Notes under the pieces: generated by a model
The model's database searches: none
What the model was told of the DNA's origin: nothing
What the model saw: the letters and a program-made list of their open reading frames with translations, nothing else
Assembly (NCBI RefSeq): GCF_000332195.1
Contig: NZ_KB235922.1
Location: 3,011,322-3,075,321 of the forward strand
DNA length: 64,000 nucleotides
Source: Pleurocapsa sp. PCC 7319
GTDB lineage: Bacteria > Cyanobacteriota > Cyanobacteriia > Cyanobacteriales > Xenococcaceae
Reading direction: 5' to 3'
Shown: in pieces, positions 46,582 to 55,712 of the stretch
Numbering within the stretch: position 1 is the stretch's first letter
How the letters are laid out: every line of letters starts with the position of its first letter
Translations under genes and position numbers: made by a program

Positions 46582-47295
46582 ATGGGTCATTTAGAATTAT
46601 CATCTCCGGTAGAAAATGCCATCGCCAATTTTATTTATCCATTGGGGGCTGTTTTTATCTACTTAGCGATGCTAGTAATTTTAGCGGAAACTCTCAGCCG
46701 TCTGATTCCTGATGATCCAGAATTAACCCGTAAAATAGTCCACATTGGTAGTGGGAATGTAATTTTACTCGCCTGGTGGCTAGATATTTCCACTGAAGTC
46801 ATCGTTAGTGCAGCAATTATTGCCGCAGCGATCGCCCTAACATCTTATATCATTCCCATTTTACCCAGTATCGAAAGTGTGGGGCGAAAAAGCTTAGGCA
46901 CACTTTTTTATGCCATTAGTATTGGTATTCTAACCGCTTGTTTTTGGCAAGATAGTCCTCAATATACCGCAATTGGTATCTTAACCATGGCTTGGGGCGA
47001 TGGAATGGCGGCAATTATTGGTCAGCGTTTTGGCAAACATACCTATCAAGTTGGGCAAATCACCAAAAGTTGGGAAGGTTCTCTAGCAATGGCGATCGCT
47101 AGCTTTTTGGTTACTGGATTAATTTTATGGCTAGTTGAGGGCAATAGTTGGGAGACATGGTCAATTTCTTTAGTGGTTGCATTAGTTGCAACCCTATTAG
47201 AAGCTTTTTCTAAACTAGGAATAGATAATTTGACTGTCCCCTTGGGCAGTGCTACATTATGCTTTTTTAGCGTTCAGGCACTATTATTTAGTTAA
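46582..47295 (+). CDS. Diacylglycerol/polyprenol (phytol) kinase family protein
   Basis: 237 residues, six to seven membrane segments. RKIVHIGSGNVILLAWWLDI near residue 55 and MAWGDGMAAIIGQRFGKHTY near residue 140, with KSWEGSLAMAIASFLVTG, match the SEC59/VTE5 CTP-dependent kinase family. In cyanobacteria the VTE5-like member recycles phytol for tocopherol and chlorophyll. That role is inferred from family. Divergent to yidD. Confidence 0.78.
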   Translation: MGHLELSSPVENAIANFIYPLGAVFIYLAMLVILAETLSRLIPDDPELTRKIVHIGSGNVILLAWWLDISTEVIVSAAIIAAAIALTSYIIPILPSIESVGRKSLGTLFYAISIGILTACFWQDSPQYTAIGILTMAWGDGMAAIIGQRFGKHTYQVGQITKSWEGSLAMAIASFLVTGLILWLVEGNSWETWSISLVVALVATLLEAFSKLGIDNLTVPLGSATLCFFSVQALLFS

Positions 47296-47356
47296 ACACT
47301 ACACAATTAATGTTGCTCAATCACATTAAATTTAGAATAACTGCTTAAATTAAGCT

Positions 47357-47575
47357 ATGTCAAATCCTTCTCCCGAACAGATTCAAAAACCCGCTATCTC
47401 TATTGATAGCAATTTAGAAAGCAATTCAGCAAATACTAAACCTCAAGATAGCTATGTGAAGTTGGCGATGCGAAACATGGTTCGTAAAGGGCGGCAATCT
47501 CTCTGGCATTTTTTCTTAACTACTGTTGGTCTAGTCGGACTATTAGTCGGTCTAGCTTATTTGACTAAACCCTAG
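47357..47575 (+). CDS. DUF3285 single-span membrane protein
   Basis: 72 residues. A polar N-terminus, then SYVKLAMRNMVRKGRQSLWH and a transmembrane segment (FFLTTVGLVGLLVGLAYL). I know this family from cyanobacteria only; function unknown. Five bases before ybeY. Confidence 0.85.
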   Translation: MSNPSPEQIQKPAISIDSNLESNSANTKPQDSYVKLAMRNMVRKGRQSLWHFFLTTVGLVGLLVGLAYLTKP

Positions 47576-47579
47576 ATAT

Positions 47580-48104
47580 ATGGATATAACTGCCAAACAA
47601 CTTGTAAATGCTGTGGTTTATGTCGAAAATCTCTATGAAGGAAGTTTGATAGACTGCAGCCTGAGTTCGGTCAAGTCCATTCCCTGGAGCAGTTGGTTTC
47701 AAATGTGGATACAATTTTTAGATTCTCAAACAGTGATGACCAAGGAGTGTGAAGTCGGTTTACGATTAACTGACGATCGCCAGATCCAGATTCTTAATCA
47801 TCAATATCGTTCTTTAGACCAACCTACTGACGTATTAGCTTTTGCAGCTACAGAAGTAGATATAACTATTCCCCAAGACTTTGAAGAACCTTTGTATCTG
47901 GGAGATATTGTTATTTCACTGGATACTGCTGCCAGACAAGCTCAAGCACAAAACCATTCTCTAGTGATGGAGTTGGCTTGGTTAGCTAGTCACGGTTTAT
48001 TACATCTTTTGGGTTGGGATCATCCTGATGCTCATAGTCTTAAGCAGATGCTCAATCGGCAGTCAGACTTAATTCAACTAGTTGAAATTCAGCCAAGTTA
48101 CTGA
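47580..48104 (+). CDS. ybeY: Endoribonuclease YbeY (rRNA maturation)
   Basis: 174 residues. The zinc motif HGLLHLLGWDH near residue 140 is exact for UPF0054/YbeY. LNHQYRSLDQPTDVLAFAAT near residue 78 is also conserved. It processes 16S rRNA ends and takes part in ribosome quality control. dgkA and the amidotransferase gene follow on the same strand, a common cyanobacterial order. Confidence 0.95.
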   Translation: MDITAKQLVNAVVYVENLYEGSLIDCSLSSVKSIPWSSWFQMWIQFLDSQTVMTKECEVGLRLTDDRQIQILNHQYRSLDQPTDVLAFAATEVDITIPQDFEEPLYLGDIVISLDTAARQAQAQNHSLVMELAWLASHGLLHLLGWDHPDAHSLKQMLNRQSDLIQLVEIQPSY

Positions 48105-48214
48105 ATAACAGCATTTAACTACCCATTTTGTCTAATTCGATTCTTCTTGTACTGTAAAGTTGTTATAACTTTATAAATTGAATAAATATACGGATTATAG
48201 TTGATTCTTTTAAC

Positions 48215-48724
48215 ATGATTAAACCAAATCCAAGAACCAATCCCACATTATCTTTATTTGATATAAATATGAAATCTTCTACTATTGTCCCTACTGCTAT
48301 GGAATCTTCGCCAGTCAATAAAAAAATCATTCGTCAGTTAGCTTGGCAGGTAGCACCAAATTTATTTCTGAGCTTTAAATATGCTTGGGCTGGAGTACGT
48401 TATGCTTTTGTAACTCAAAGAAACTTTCGTATTCATACTCTGATTGGTTTCTTGGCTGTGACTCTAGGAATTTTACTAGAAATCAAGGCCATGGAAATGG
48501 CGATAATTATTATGACCTGCGCCATGGTGATGATTTTGGAGTTAATCAATACCGCAATCGAATCTGTAGTTGATCTTACTGTTAAGCAAACTTATCACGA
48601 GCTAGCTAAAATAGCTAAGGACTGTGCTGCTGGTGCAGTTTTGATTAGTGCGATCGCAGCGGTAATGGTAGCTGCATTTATCTTGCTTCCACCGCTATTG
48701 CAGCGTATTATGCCTATGTTGTAA
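48215..48724 (+). CDS. dgkA: Diacylglycerol (undecaprenol) kinase DgkA
   Basis: 169 residues. About 50 residues of polar N-terminal extension precede the domain FKYAWAGVRYAFVTQRNFRI. The catalytic motif ELINTAIESVVDLTVKQTYH is near residue 108, followed by KDCAAGAVLISAIAA and a last membrane span. Three membrane helices are expected. An in-frame ATG at 48269 could shorten the protein. It probably recycles undecaprenol or diacylglycerol. Twelve bases to the next gene. Confidence 0.93.
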   Translation: MIKPNPRTNPTLSLFDINMKSSTIVPTAMESSPVNKKIIRQLAWQVAPNLFLSFKYAWAGVRYAFVTQRNFRIHTLIGFLAVTLGILLEIKAMEMAIIIMTCAMVMILELINTAIESVVDLTVKQTYHELAKIAKDCAAGAVLISAIAAVMVAAFILLPPLLQRIMPML

Positions 48725-48736
48725 TGGAGATAGGAC

Positions 48737-49327
48737 TTGATTATAGTCATCGATAACTACGATAGTTTTACTTATAATTTGGTGCAATATTTAGGAGAAT
48801 TAAGTCAAGAATTGCCAGTTGCAAAGGATATTCTTGTCTATCGCAATGATTCTATCGATATTGATACCATTAGGAAACTTAAACCAGACGGTATTTTAAT
48901 CTCACCTGGACCTGGCCGCCCAGAAGATGCGGGCATTTCGCTTCAATTAATTGACCAGCTCGGTTCTGAGATACCGATCTTGGGAGTTTGTCTAGGTCAT
49001 CAAAGCATTGGTGAGGTATTTGGTGGCAAGGTAGTTTCGGCACCAGTGTTAATGCATGGTAAAACCTCCCCGGTGCACCATCAAAATGTTGGTGTGTTTG
49101 AAGGTTTAGATTCCCCATTTACTGCAACCAGATATCATAGTTTAGTGATTGACCGCCAGACTATTCCCGATAATTTAGAAATTACTGCCTGGGTAGATGA
49201 TGGAACTATTATGGGAGTTCGCCATCGCGATTATCATCATGTTCAAGGGGTACAATTTCATCCAGAAAGTATTCTGACAGACAGCGGTAAATCCTTGTTA
49301 CGTAATTTTTTAAAATCACTAAAATAG
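48737..49327 (+). CDS. Anthranilate/aminodeoxychorismate synthase glutaminase subunit
   Basis: 196 residues from TTG (GGAGATAGGA precedes it), giving MIIVIDNYDSFTYNLVQYLG. Catalytic Cys in GVCLGHQSIGEVFGG near residue 80, His/Glu in VQFHPESILTDSGK near residue 172. It supplies ammonia from glutamine. TrpG and PabA are not separable by sequence; in many bacteria one subunit serves both tryptophan and folate. The synthase partner is not in the window. Confidence 0.9.
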   Translation: MIIVIDNYDSFTYNLVQYLGELSQELPVAKDILVYRNDSIDIDTIRKLKPDGILISPGPGRPEDAGISLQLIDQLGSEIPILGVCLGHQSIGEVFGGKVVSAPVLMHGKTSPVHHQNVGVFEGLDSPFTATRYHSLVIDRQTIPDNLEITAWVDDGTIMGVRHRDYHHVQGVQFHPESILTDSGKSLLRNFLKSLK

Positions 49328-49347
49328 TAAATAATTTAGCTAATTAT

Positions 49348-50124
49348 ATGAAACGGCGACAGTTCATTCACTATGGTGGGGCTGGTTTGGCAACAGCGAT
49401 CGCGACGACTCTAATTCCTTCTCGTCAACCTTCCCAAGCGCAGACAGCTACTGATGGTGTGACAATTCAATATTTCGGACATACCTGTTTTTTATTTACC
49501 GGTGACGGTTTAAAAGTTTTGGTTAATCCTTATGAATCTTTGGGGTGTACTGCTGGTTATGCTCTGCCAGATCTCCAACCAGACCTAGTTTTAGTCAGTA
49601 GTTTTTTATTAGACGAAGGGGCGATTGAATCCGTTAAAGGAAAACCTCAGGTCATTACTCAGCGAGGTACTCATCAGTTTGGCAACATTAAATTTCAAGG
49701 CTTCTCTCTGCCTCATGATCGAGAAGATGGTAGACGCTTTGGTCAAAATATTGCTTGGCGTTGGACTCAGGGGGGAGTTAGTATTCTTCATCTAGGTGGT
49801 GCGGCAGCACCTTTGGAGACGGAGGATAAAATTCTCTTAGGTGGTGTTGACGTGCTCTTGGCTCCTGTTGGTGGTGGCGTCAAAGCTTATGGTCCTCAAG
49901 AAGCGAAAAAGACGGTAGAGGTGCTTCGTCCCAGGATGGTTATTCCCACACATTATCGCACTACAGCAGCGGCAGAAAACTGTGATTTAGTGACAGTAGA
50001 TGAATTTCTAAATCTGGCGCAAGATATGGAAGTTGCCCAAGTGGGACGCGATCGCTTTAAAATTAAACAGTCTGATTTCCAAAGCGAGCGTATTTTGGTC
50101 CGAGTACTAGACTATAGTTCATGA
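49348..50124 (+). CDS. Tat-exported MBL-fold hydrolase
   Basis: 258 residues. A twin-arginine signal (MKRRQFIHYGGAGLATAIAT) ends near residue 32. The MBL core starts IQYFGHTCFLFTGDGLKVLV, with SILHLGG, DVLLAPVGGG and VIPTHYR. It belongs to the UPF0173-like branch with a His-poor metal site; the usual HxHxDH motif is not evident, so activity is uncertain. The stop overlaps the next gene's ATG (ATGA). Confidence 0.82.
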   Translation: MKRRQFIHYGGAGLATAIATTLIPSRQPSQAQTATDGVTIQYFGHTCFLFTGDGLKVLVNPYESLGCTAGYALPDLQPDLVLVSSFLLDEGAIESVKGKPQVITQRGTHQFGNIKFQGFSLPHDREDGRRFGQNIAWRWTQGGVSILHLGGAAAPLETEDKILLGGVDVLLAPVGGGVKAYGPQEAKKTVEVLRPRMVIPTHYRTTAAAENCDLVTVDEFLNLAQDMEVAQVGRDRFKIKQSDFQSERILVRVLDYSS

Positions 50125-50339
50125 GCTTTGTAATTTTTCTGGGGCTGGGTTTTGGGGTAATTGCTTGGGGTTTAAAGGCTCAGGAAGAAATCGCCCAGCT
50201 ATCAGCAGTGATTTTAGGAGCAATTTTATTGATGTGGGGATTATGTTTAACTCCACAAAAGTTCTTACTGGTTACAGAAATATTGACAGTAATCATGGTC
50301 TTTCGCGGATGTATTCGTTGTTGGGGATGCGACCAGTAA
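50121..50339 (+). CDS. Small two-span membrane protein, function unknown
   Basis: 72 residues overlapping the MBL gene stop by four bases. Two hydrophobic stretches (FVIFLGLGFGVIAWGLKA; AVILGAILLMWGLCL) and a C-terminal CIRCWGC motif that could bind metal. I do not know the family. Translational coupling suggests a link to the upstream hydrolase. Confidence 0.6.
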   Translation: MSFVIFLGLGFGVIAWGLKAQEEIAQLSAVILGAILLMWGLCLTPQKFLLVTEILTVIMVFRGCIRCWGCDQ

Positions 50340-50431
50340 GATGCTCCAAAATTTCCAAAAACTGCAGAACTAGCTCTCAGTTTGTCAGCAAATCTATATT
50401 AAGCAACGTTAAGATATTTAATAGCTAGTTA

Positions 50432-51742
50432 ATGTTAGCTATCGAATATCTTATCAAAATACTTGTGAAAGCCTGGAAAGTTCTTGAAACAAAAACCAAA
50501 CAACAGTTACTAAATCTATTTTTAGTCGGATTGCTATTTTGGGTCAGCATCACTTTGTTATTACCTACCTTGCCTACTTATATTCAATCTATGGGTGGTA
50601 CGACGCAACAAGTAGGTATTGTGATGAGTTGCTTTGCGATTGGATTACTGGGGTCTCGCACTTGGCTGGGCAAGCTAGCAGACCGTCGTAGCCGTAAACT
50701 AGTAATTTTGATTGGCACTCTAGTCGCAGCTTTAGCACCAGTAGGATACCTGCTAGTTAATTCAATTGTAGGTATAGCCCAAATCAGAGCTTTTCATGGT
50801 GTCAGTATCGCTGCCTTTACGATTGGTTATAGTGCCTTAGTAGTAGATCTCGCCCCTCGGGAGCAAAGAGGGACTTTAATTGGTTACATGAACCTAGCTG
50901 TACCGATTGGTATGTCTATCGGACCAGCATTTGGCGGATTCTTACAGTCTAGTGACAATCTGTTGCTCCCCAATAAGACTGGCTATGAAATATTATTTAT
51001 GATTTCGGCAATTTGCGGCACTTTGGCATTTTTACTTGCCAGTCAAATTAAAAATTCATGGCAACCTGAGATCAAACTATCTTCCGAGAGTAATTCTGCT
51101 ACAATTCAACGGGATTTTTGGCAACTATGCCGAGATCCTGCTTTAATCGTGCCCACCATAGTATTATTATTAGTTGGTTTGGTTTTTGGTACTTTGGTAG
51201 CCTTTTTGCCTTTATATATTAAGCAATTACAGCTAGATTTTAATGTCGGTCTTTACTATACTGCAGCAGCGATCGCTTCCTTTTCAGTTCGTTTATTTGT
51301 GGGTCAGGCAAGCGATCGTTATGGACGGGGGCTATTTATCAGTGGTAGTCTAATTTGCTACATCGTTTCCATGGTTTTACTAGCTTATGCCCAGATTCCC
51401 GTCATGTTTTTATTATCGGCGATCGTCGAAGGAGCAGGGGCTGGTATGCTTATTCCTCTGATTTTGGCATTAATTGCTGATCGATCCTATACCAATGAAA
51501 GGGGAAAAGTTTTTGCTCTCTGCATGGGCGGTTTTGATTTAGGGATTGCCCTGGGGGGATTTACTCTAGGTTCTCTTGCTTCTGTTTTGGGTGGTTATCG
51601 AGGTATATTTTCTCTAGCTGCCATCTTAGCTTTAGTTGCTCTAGTTATCTTTGTCACTCAAGCAGGGAAAAATTTTCGCCACTCTCTCTTTTTTGCTCTA
51701 GGAAGAGCTTCAGATGTTTATGCTTTGAACCCCAATCTTTAA
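50432..51742 (+). CDS. MFS transporter
   Basis: 436 residues with 12 predicted spans. The MFS loop motif GLLGSRTWLGKLADRRSRKL is near residue 75 and its second-half counterpart RLFVGQASDRYGRGLFISGS near residue 290. LVVDLAPREQRGTLIGYMNL is typical of drug or sugar exporters. The substrate cannot be assigned. ATG directly follows an AT-rich leader with TAGCTAGTTA. Confidence 0.85.
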   Translation: MLAIEYLIKILVKAWKVLETKTKQQLLNLFLVGLLFWVSITLLLPTLPTYIQSMGGTTQQVGIVMSCFAIGLLGSRTWLGKLADRRSRKLVILIGTLVAALAPVGYLLVNSIVGIAQIRAFHGVSIAAFTIGYSALVVDLAPREQRGTLIGYMNLAVPIGMSIGPAFGGFLQSSDNLLLPNKTGYEILFMISAICGTLAFLLASQIKNSWQPEIKLSSESNSATIQRDFWQLCRDPALIVPTIVLLLVGLVFGTLVAFLPLYIKQLQLDFNVGLYYTAAAIASFSVRLFVGQASDRYGRGLFISGSLICYIVSMVLLAYAQIPVMFLLSAIVEGAGAGMLIPLILALIADRSYTNERGKVFALCMGGFDLGIALGGFTLGSLASVLGGYRGIFSLAAILALVALVIFVTQAGKNFRHSLFFALGRASDVYALNPNL

Positions 51743-51820
51743 ATGTTTTATGTTGACTGCAACTAATAATTGATAGTGGATTTATACAGAAAAACCTTTA
51801 GACAGTTGCGGTGGAAGGAG

Positions 51821-51885
51821 TGGTAGGGGCGAACTGCGGTTCGCCCCTACAAATAATCTGTCTTACCTAAAAACTGAAATGATAT
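51821..51885. repeat. REP-like dispersed repeat, copy 2
   Basis: TAGGGGCGAAC faces GTTCGCCCCTA as a perfect inverted repeat (about 51824-51850), followed by AAATAATCTGTCTTACCTAA and on to GATAT. Identical over 47 bases to 32019-32065; a further ATAATCTGTCTTA motif repeats at 51885. Confidence 0.9.
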
Positions 51886-51954
51886 AATCTGTCTTAATTA
51901 AAAAACAAAATGATATCATCACTCACTTCAAGATTGATACCTGATAGCTGATAG

Positions 51955-52446
51955 CTATTCGATCAGTTCTAAAATATCGCTGTTATTTTGATCGATGTCA
52001 TAAACATATCCCAAATTGATGGCTACTCTTCTTCTAATACCGAGAGAGGGGTAAAGGGGGCTTTCAAGTCCTTCAGTAGCCCTAAAATGAGCCGACTTAA
52101 CTAATTCTAAAGCAGTATCTTTAGTTAAGTCATCACCAAAAGTATTGAGGATATCGCTGGTACATTCATTCTGAGAGGCATTTTCTAATTCGATATTACG
52201 CCCCTCATAGGTCAAGAGAATTACGTCTAAACAAGCAGCATAGTCATAGGCATTGTCGAAATTGAATTTAAATTCTTTGGCTTGGGCATTTTGGTTTTCA
52301 ATGCCATTTCCATCTGGATTAGCTCTAGTCTCCGATGGTGACTGAGAGTCGACTTGATTAACTCCGACTTGAGCAGGAATTGCCAAAGCTGACTGTACAC
52401 TAAAGGTAATTCCGAAGATTAATGATATCGGGAAGAACTTTTTCAT
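51955..52446 (-). CDS. Secreted hypothetical protein
   Basis: 163 residues. Signal peptide at residues 1-22 (FFPISLIFGITFSVQSALA). The mature part is acidic, with two Cys (YAACLDVILLTYEGRNIELE; NECTSDILNTFGDD) that could form a disulfide. No family recognised. AT-rich 290-base gap upstream. Confidence 0.6.
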   Translation of the reverse strand: MKKFFPISLIFGITFSVQSALAIPAQVGVNQVDSQSPSETRANPDGNGIENQNAQAKEFKFNFDNAYDYAACLDVILLTYEGRNIELENASQNECTSDILNTFGDDLTKDTALELVKSAHFRATEGLESPLYPSLGIRRRVAINLGYVYDIDQNNSDILELIE

Positions 52447-52739
52447 TTTATTTAAAATACAATTTAATCTCTACAAACATTTAATCCCATGCAGTATTGC
52501 TGGAATGTTTAATTAGTTTATCCATGAGGAGTAAAAGTGTAGGTAAACAAGAACTGACTTCAGTACTTCTCGATTAAGCCATCAAAATTGATTGGTTGTG
52601 TGTGGTAAAAGGTAAAAGGTCTACGCAAGTTGAGGATTGTTCCTTTGCCCTTTAACCGAACCTTATAGATCAATTAGCACTCGTTAAACGAGAAATATTG
52701 GAACCGACTTTATATCTCTGCCAGTTAAAGTATGATATA

Positions 52740-52813
52740 TGAGCGAGAAGGGATTTGAACCCCTGACCTTTTGGTTCGTAGCCAAATGCTCTAATCCACT
52801 GAGCTACTCGCCC
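52740..52813 (-). tRNA. tRNA-Arg (ACG anticodon)
   Basis: On the minus strand GGGCGAG pairs with CTCGCTC; anticodon arm TTTGG-CTACGAA-CCAAA gives ACG; T arm AGGGG-TTCAAAT-CCCTT. The A at position 34 is edited to inosine by TadA. Discriminator A; CCA is not encoded. Divergent from moaC. Confidence 0.95.
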
Positions 52814-52835
52814 CTAGCTAAGTGAGCCGCGATTA

Positions 52836-53390
52836 ATGGACTCTACCCAACAGCTTCTAATAGTAGCAGAACTTTGTACAACAATGCAAGAAAAAGATAA
52901 TTCCCATTTACTTTCTCATCTTAACGACCGCGGAGAAGCTCAAATGGTCGATGTTTCAGCTAAAAAAATAACTCCTCGCCAAGCGATCGCCGTGGGCAAA
53001 ATTAGAATGTCTCAGTCAACTTTAGCAACTATCCAAGCTGGAAATGCACCGAAAGGGGATGTTTTGGGTACGGCAAAAATTGCGGGAATCATGGCAGCTA
53101 AACAGACAGCTAATCTAATTCCTCTCTGTCATCCACTGCCACTCCACAAAATTGAGGTAGAAATTATTCCAGATTCACAGTTACCTGGGTATAAAATTAA
53201 GGCTACCGTAGGCACCAAGGCGGAAACAGGAGTAGAAATGGAAGCTCTTACAGCCGTTTCCGTGACAGCATTAACTCTTTACGACATGGCAAAAGCACTA
53301 GAAAAATCGATGCAGATTTTAGATATTCGTTTGCTGAGTAAAACTGGAGGCAAATCTGGTGACTATTCTGCGGTCGCAAAAAGCAGCTAA
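52836..53390 (+). CDS. moaC: Cyclic pyranopterin monophosphate synthase
   Basis: 184 residues from the first ATG; a second ATG at 52884 ([20 protein letters not shown]) matches the usual beginning better. The domain has [37 protein letters not shown] and [20 protein letters not shown], with the active-site KTGGKSGDY at the end. It acts with MoaA in molybdenum cofactor synthesis. Other moa genes are not in the window. Confidence 0.95.
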   Translation: MDSTQQLLIVAELCTTMQEKDNSHLLSHLNDRGEAQMVDVSAKKITPRQAIAVGKIRMSQSTLATIQAGNAPKGDVLGTAKIAGIMAAKQTANLIPLCHPLPLHKIEVEIIPDSQLPGYKIKATVGTKAETGVEMEALTAVSVTALTLYDMAKALEKSMQILDIRLLSKTGGKSGDYSAVAKSS

Positions 53391-53442
53391 AAAGATACAA
53401 TAAGGGTGTATTAGTATAGATAATTTAATCCAGTCAGAATTT

Positions 53443-53694
53443 ATGCCTCCCCGTTGGCCCCGTGAACCAAACCGTAAAACCGATCCAGAATATCGTCGTT
53501 TAGATGACTTAATGAATTTTGCCATTCATGTTGGAATTTATGCTGCCACCAATTCTGGCTTATGGTTTGTCCATAATCTCAAATCAACTGAGTGGCCATG
53601 GTTGCTCTGGGTCAACGGTATTTGGTTTGGTATTTTAGCCCTACATTTTATTTATATTAAAGCGATCGCAGATTACACATCGATAAAAACCTAA
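53443..53694 (+). CDS. 2TM domain protein
   Basis: 83 residues. A polar N-terminus (WPREPNRKTDPEYRRLDDLM) is followed by two membrane segments (about 28-45, 52-75), the bacterial 2TM domain. Function unknown. Its stop TAA overlaps the ATG of the next gene by one base. Confidence 0.75.
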   Translation: MPPRWPREPNRKTDPEYRRLDDLMNFAIHVGIYAATNSGLWFVHNLKSTEWPWLLWVNGIWFGILALHFIYIKAIADYTSIKT

Positions 53695-53993
53695 TGGCTA
53701 CTACACAAGAAATAGAAACTTTAGCAGCTCAAATTGGCGAAAACGTCTACATTGATGTTGCTAAATGGCATTTATATTTAAATGATGCCCATTTACATAC
53801 CATTGTCGCCGAGAAAGTCTACCCTCTTTTGGAAGATGATTCTCTGAGCGAGGACGCAGTTACCTCGATTCTACAAAGCATTCCTGTAAAATTAGGGGGT
53901 GGTAAAACGGAATTACCTCTAAATGACTTGCTACCAATGCAGTGCCAAGTTAATCTCCTAGATTTACTAGAAGAATATCAAAAAGATATGTAA
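53694..53993 (+). CDS. DUF3181 family protein
   Basis: 99 residues: LAAQIGENVYIDVAKWHLYL, then HLHTIVAEKVYPLLEDDSLS and VKLGGGKTELPLNDLLP. A cytosolic cyanobacterial family without known role. Overlaps the preceding gene by one base, so translationally coupled. Followed by the dispersed 46-base repeat. Confidence 0.88.
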   Translation: MATTQEIETLAAQIGENVYIDVAKWHLYLNDAHLHTIVAEKVYPLLEDDSLSEDAVTSILQSIPVKLGGGKTELPLNDLLPMQCQVNLLDLLEEYQKDM

Positions 53994-53994
53994 C

Positions 53995-54040
53995 CTCAGT
54001 TCGGGTTAAGGCAATTCAAGGCTAAGGTCAGCTCTAAGCT
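53995..54040. repeat. Dispersed 46-base repeat, copy 2
   Basis: CTCAGTTCGGGTTAAGG... ending AGCTCTAAGCT, matching 4060-4105 at 41 of 46 positions. It starts two bases after the DUF3181 stop and runs into degenerate heptamers. Confidence 0.8.
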
Positions 54041-54269
54041 GTAAGTCATAAGCTCTAAGCTTTTTTTGGATTATTTTTCTGCCAACCTCATTATGATTTA
54101 ACGTAAATCATGGTTTTTCCATCAACCGCACCAAAAGCGTTTCAGCTTATCCCGAATTCAGGTTATGTAGGAAGCAATCAAAGTTTAAGGAGTATTTGGC
54201 GATTGAACGAAGCCCACGCTAAGTGATCACGGCTAAAATCTGGCATCAAGATTTTACGCGAATAAGCCG

Positions 54270-54446
54270 ATGAAACCGAAACTATCTTACACCATCTGGT
54301 TTAGTCAAAGGACGGGTAGCACCCTGCTTTGTAGAGCCTTGCAGTCTACTGGTCTAGCGGGGAAACCTAGTGAATGGCTGAATGCCTCAGATTTGTTAGG
54401 TAAATATCAACTTGACAATTACTTGCTTACCGAATGCGAGCGTAAA
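54270..54446 (+). pseudogene. Stf0-like sulfotransferase, N-terminal fragment
   Basis: Starts MKPKLSYTIWFSQRTGSTLL; the SQRTGSTLL segment is the PAPS 5'-phosphate loop of Stf0-type sulfotransferases. It continues to LLTECERKAP and then enters the left hairpin of a TnpB element. A whole enzyme is about 240-270 residues, so more than three quarters are missing, and the rest is not found on the other side of the element. Confidence 0.7.
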
Positions 54447-55712
54447 GCCCCTGGCTTCAGACATGGGGATACAAAGGCGCGTAGTTTGCCGCATGTAGCG
54501 AGGGGATGGCTTGGCAACTTTTATTGATGCTTAAATTATGATACAATATCAATCATGAAGACCTACAAATTCAAGTTATACCAACATCAAAGAAATAAAT
54601 ATTTGCACTATTCAATTAATGCTAGTGCCAGTATTTATAATCACTGTATAGCGTTGCACAAACGCTACTACAAAATGTTTGGCAAGCACTTAAATCAGTA
54701 TCGTCTCATGAAGCATATAGCCAAATTAAGAAAGCGTAAAAAATACTGGAAACAGGTAGGTTCACAAGCTGTACAAGATATAATTCAACGCATTGAGAAG
54801 GCCTACAAATTATTCTTCAAGCAGCATCAGAAAGGAACTAGACCCCCTAACTTTAAAAAGCGTAGAAAGTATAAATCTTTCACTTTAAAACAAGCTGGTT
54901 ATAAGTTTTTGTCTGAAAACAAAATCAAAATAGGAAATAAATTATTTAAGTTTTCTCTGAGTAGAAAAATCGAAGGAAAAATCAAGACCTTAACTGTTAA
55001 AAGAAATAGCTTGGGCGAGTTGTTCTTGCTGGTGGTAACTGACTATCAACAAGAATATATTCCAGTCGTGACGGGTAAAAGCGCAGGTTGGGATTTTGGC
55101 TTAAAGACTTTTCTAACTGGCAGTGATGGTACGAAAATTAAATCGCCACTATTTTTTAACCGACTGAGAAATAAACTAAAAGCTGCCAACCGCTCTCTAT
55201 CCAGAAAAAAGAAAGGTTCTCATAACTGGTATCGAGCCAAAGACCATCTCAATCGAATTTATGAAGAGATCTCAAACCAGCGTCGTGATTGGTTCTGGAA
55301 GTTAGCTAACAAGCTAACCAATGAATACGACGTACTGATATTTGAAGATTTGAATCTCGACGGTATGAAACGGTTGTGGGGCAGAAAAGTAAGCGACTTG
55401 AGTTGGGCTTCCTTTCTAGAAGTCCTCGAAACTGTTGCTGCCAATAAAGGAAAGCTAGTTCACTATATCGACCGCTTTTATCCCAGCTCTAAAACTTGCT
55501 CTTGTTGTAGCTATATCAATCAAGAGTTAAGTCTCAAAGATAGAGAATGGACTTGTATTGAGTGCAATACCAGTTTGGATAGAGATAAAAACGCTGCAAT
55601 TAATATTCAAAGGGTTGGGGCATCAACCCTTAAGCTAGGAGATGTCAGACAGGTTCAACCTGCTATCTCTGCCTGAATTTAGAATCCCCTGCGTTCACGC
55701 ATGGGGAGTATG
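54446..55712 (+). mobile_element. IS200/IS605-type element carrying only tnpB
   Basis: Left hairpin GCCCCTGGCTTC...ATGGGG near 54447-54468; right hairpin CCCCTGCG-TTC-ACGCATGGGG (55686-55706), followed by TATGTCAAC. The right hairpin has the same form as that of the element at 13836-15185. No tnpA. The left flank is a sulfotransferase fragment, the right flank the last codons of a PhoX-family gene. Confidence 0.75.
54555..55676 (+). CDS. tnpB: TnpB, RNA-guided endonuclease
   Basis: 373 residues, MKTYKFKLYQHQRNKYLHYS start. RuvC residues: Asp in SAGWDFGLKTFLT, Glu in IFEDLNLDGMK, Asp in DRDKNAAINIQRVG. Zinc ribbon CSCC...CIEC. It is not closely similar to the TnpB at 13876-15063, so it is a separate lineage. 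Its guide RNA would come from the right end, about 55600-55712. It seems complete. Confidence 0.9.
   Translation: MKTYKFKLYQHQRNKYLHYSINASASIYNHCIALHKRYYKMFGKHLNQYRLMKHIAKLRKRKKYWKQVGSQAVQDIIQRIEKAYKLFFKQHQKGTRPPNFKKRRKYKSFTLKQAGYKFLSENKIKIGNKLFKFSLSRKIEGKIKTLTVKRNSLGELFLLVVTDYQQEYIPVVTGKSAGWDFGLKTFLTGSDGTKIKSPLFFNRLRNKLKAANRSLSRKKKGSHNWYRAKDHLNRIYEEISNQRRDWFWKLANKLTNEYDVLIFEDLNLDGMKRLWGRKVSDLSWASFLEVLETVAANKGKLVHYIDRFYPSSKTCSCCSYINQELSLKDREWTCIECNTSLDRDKNAAINIQRVGASTLKLGDVRQVQPAISA

Noticed and set aside
50165-50428. 87-codon ORF between the MBL hydrolase and MFS genes
   Set aside because: It overlaps, in another frame, the better-supported small membrane protein at 50121-50339, which is translationally coupled.
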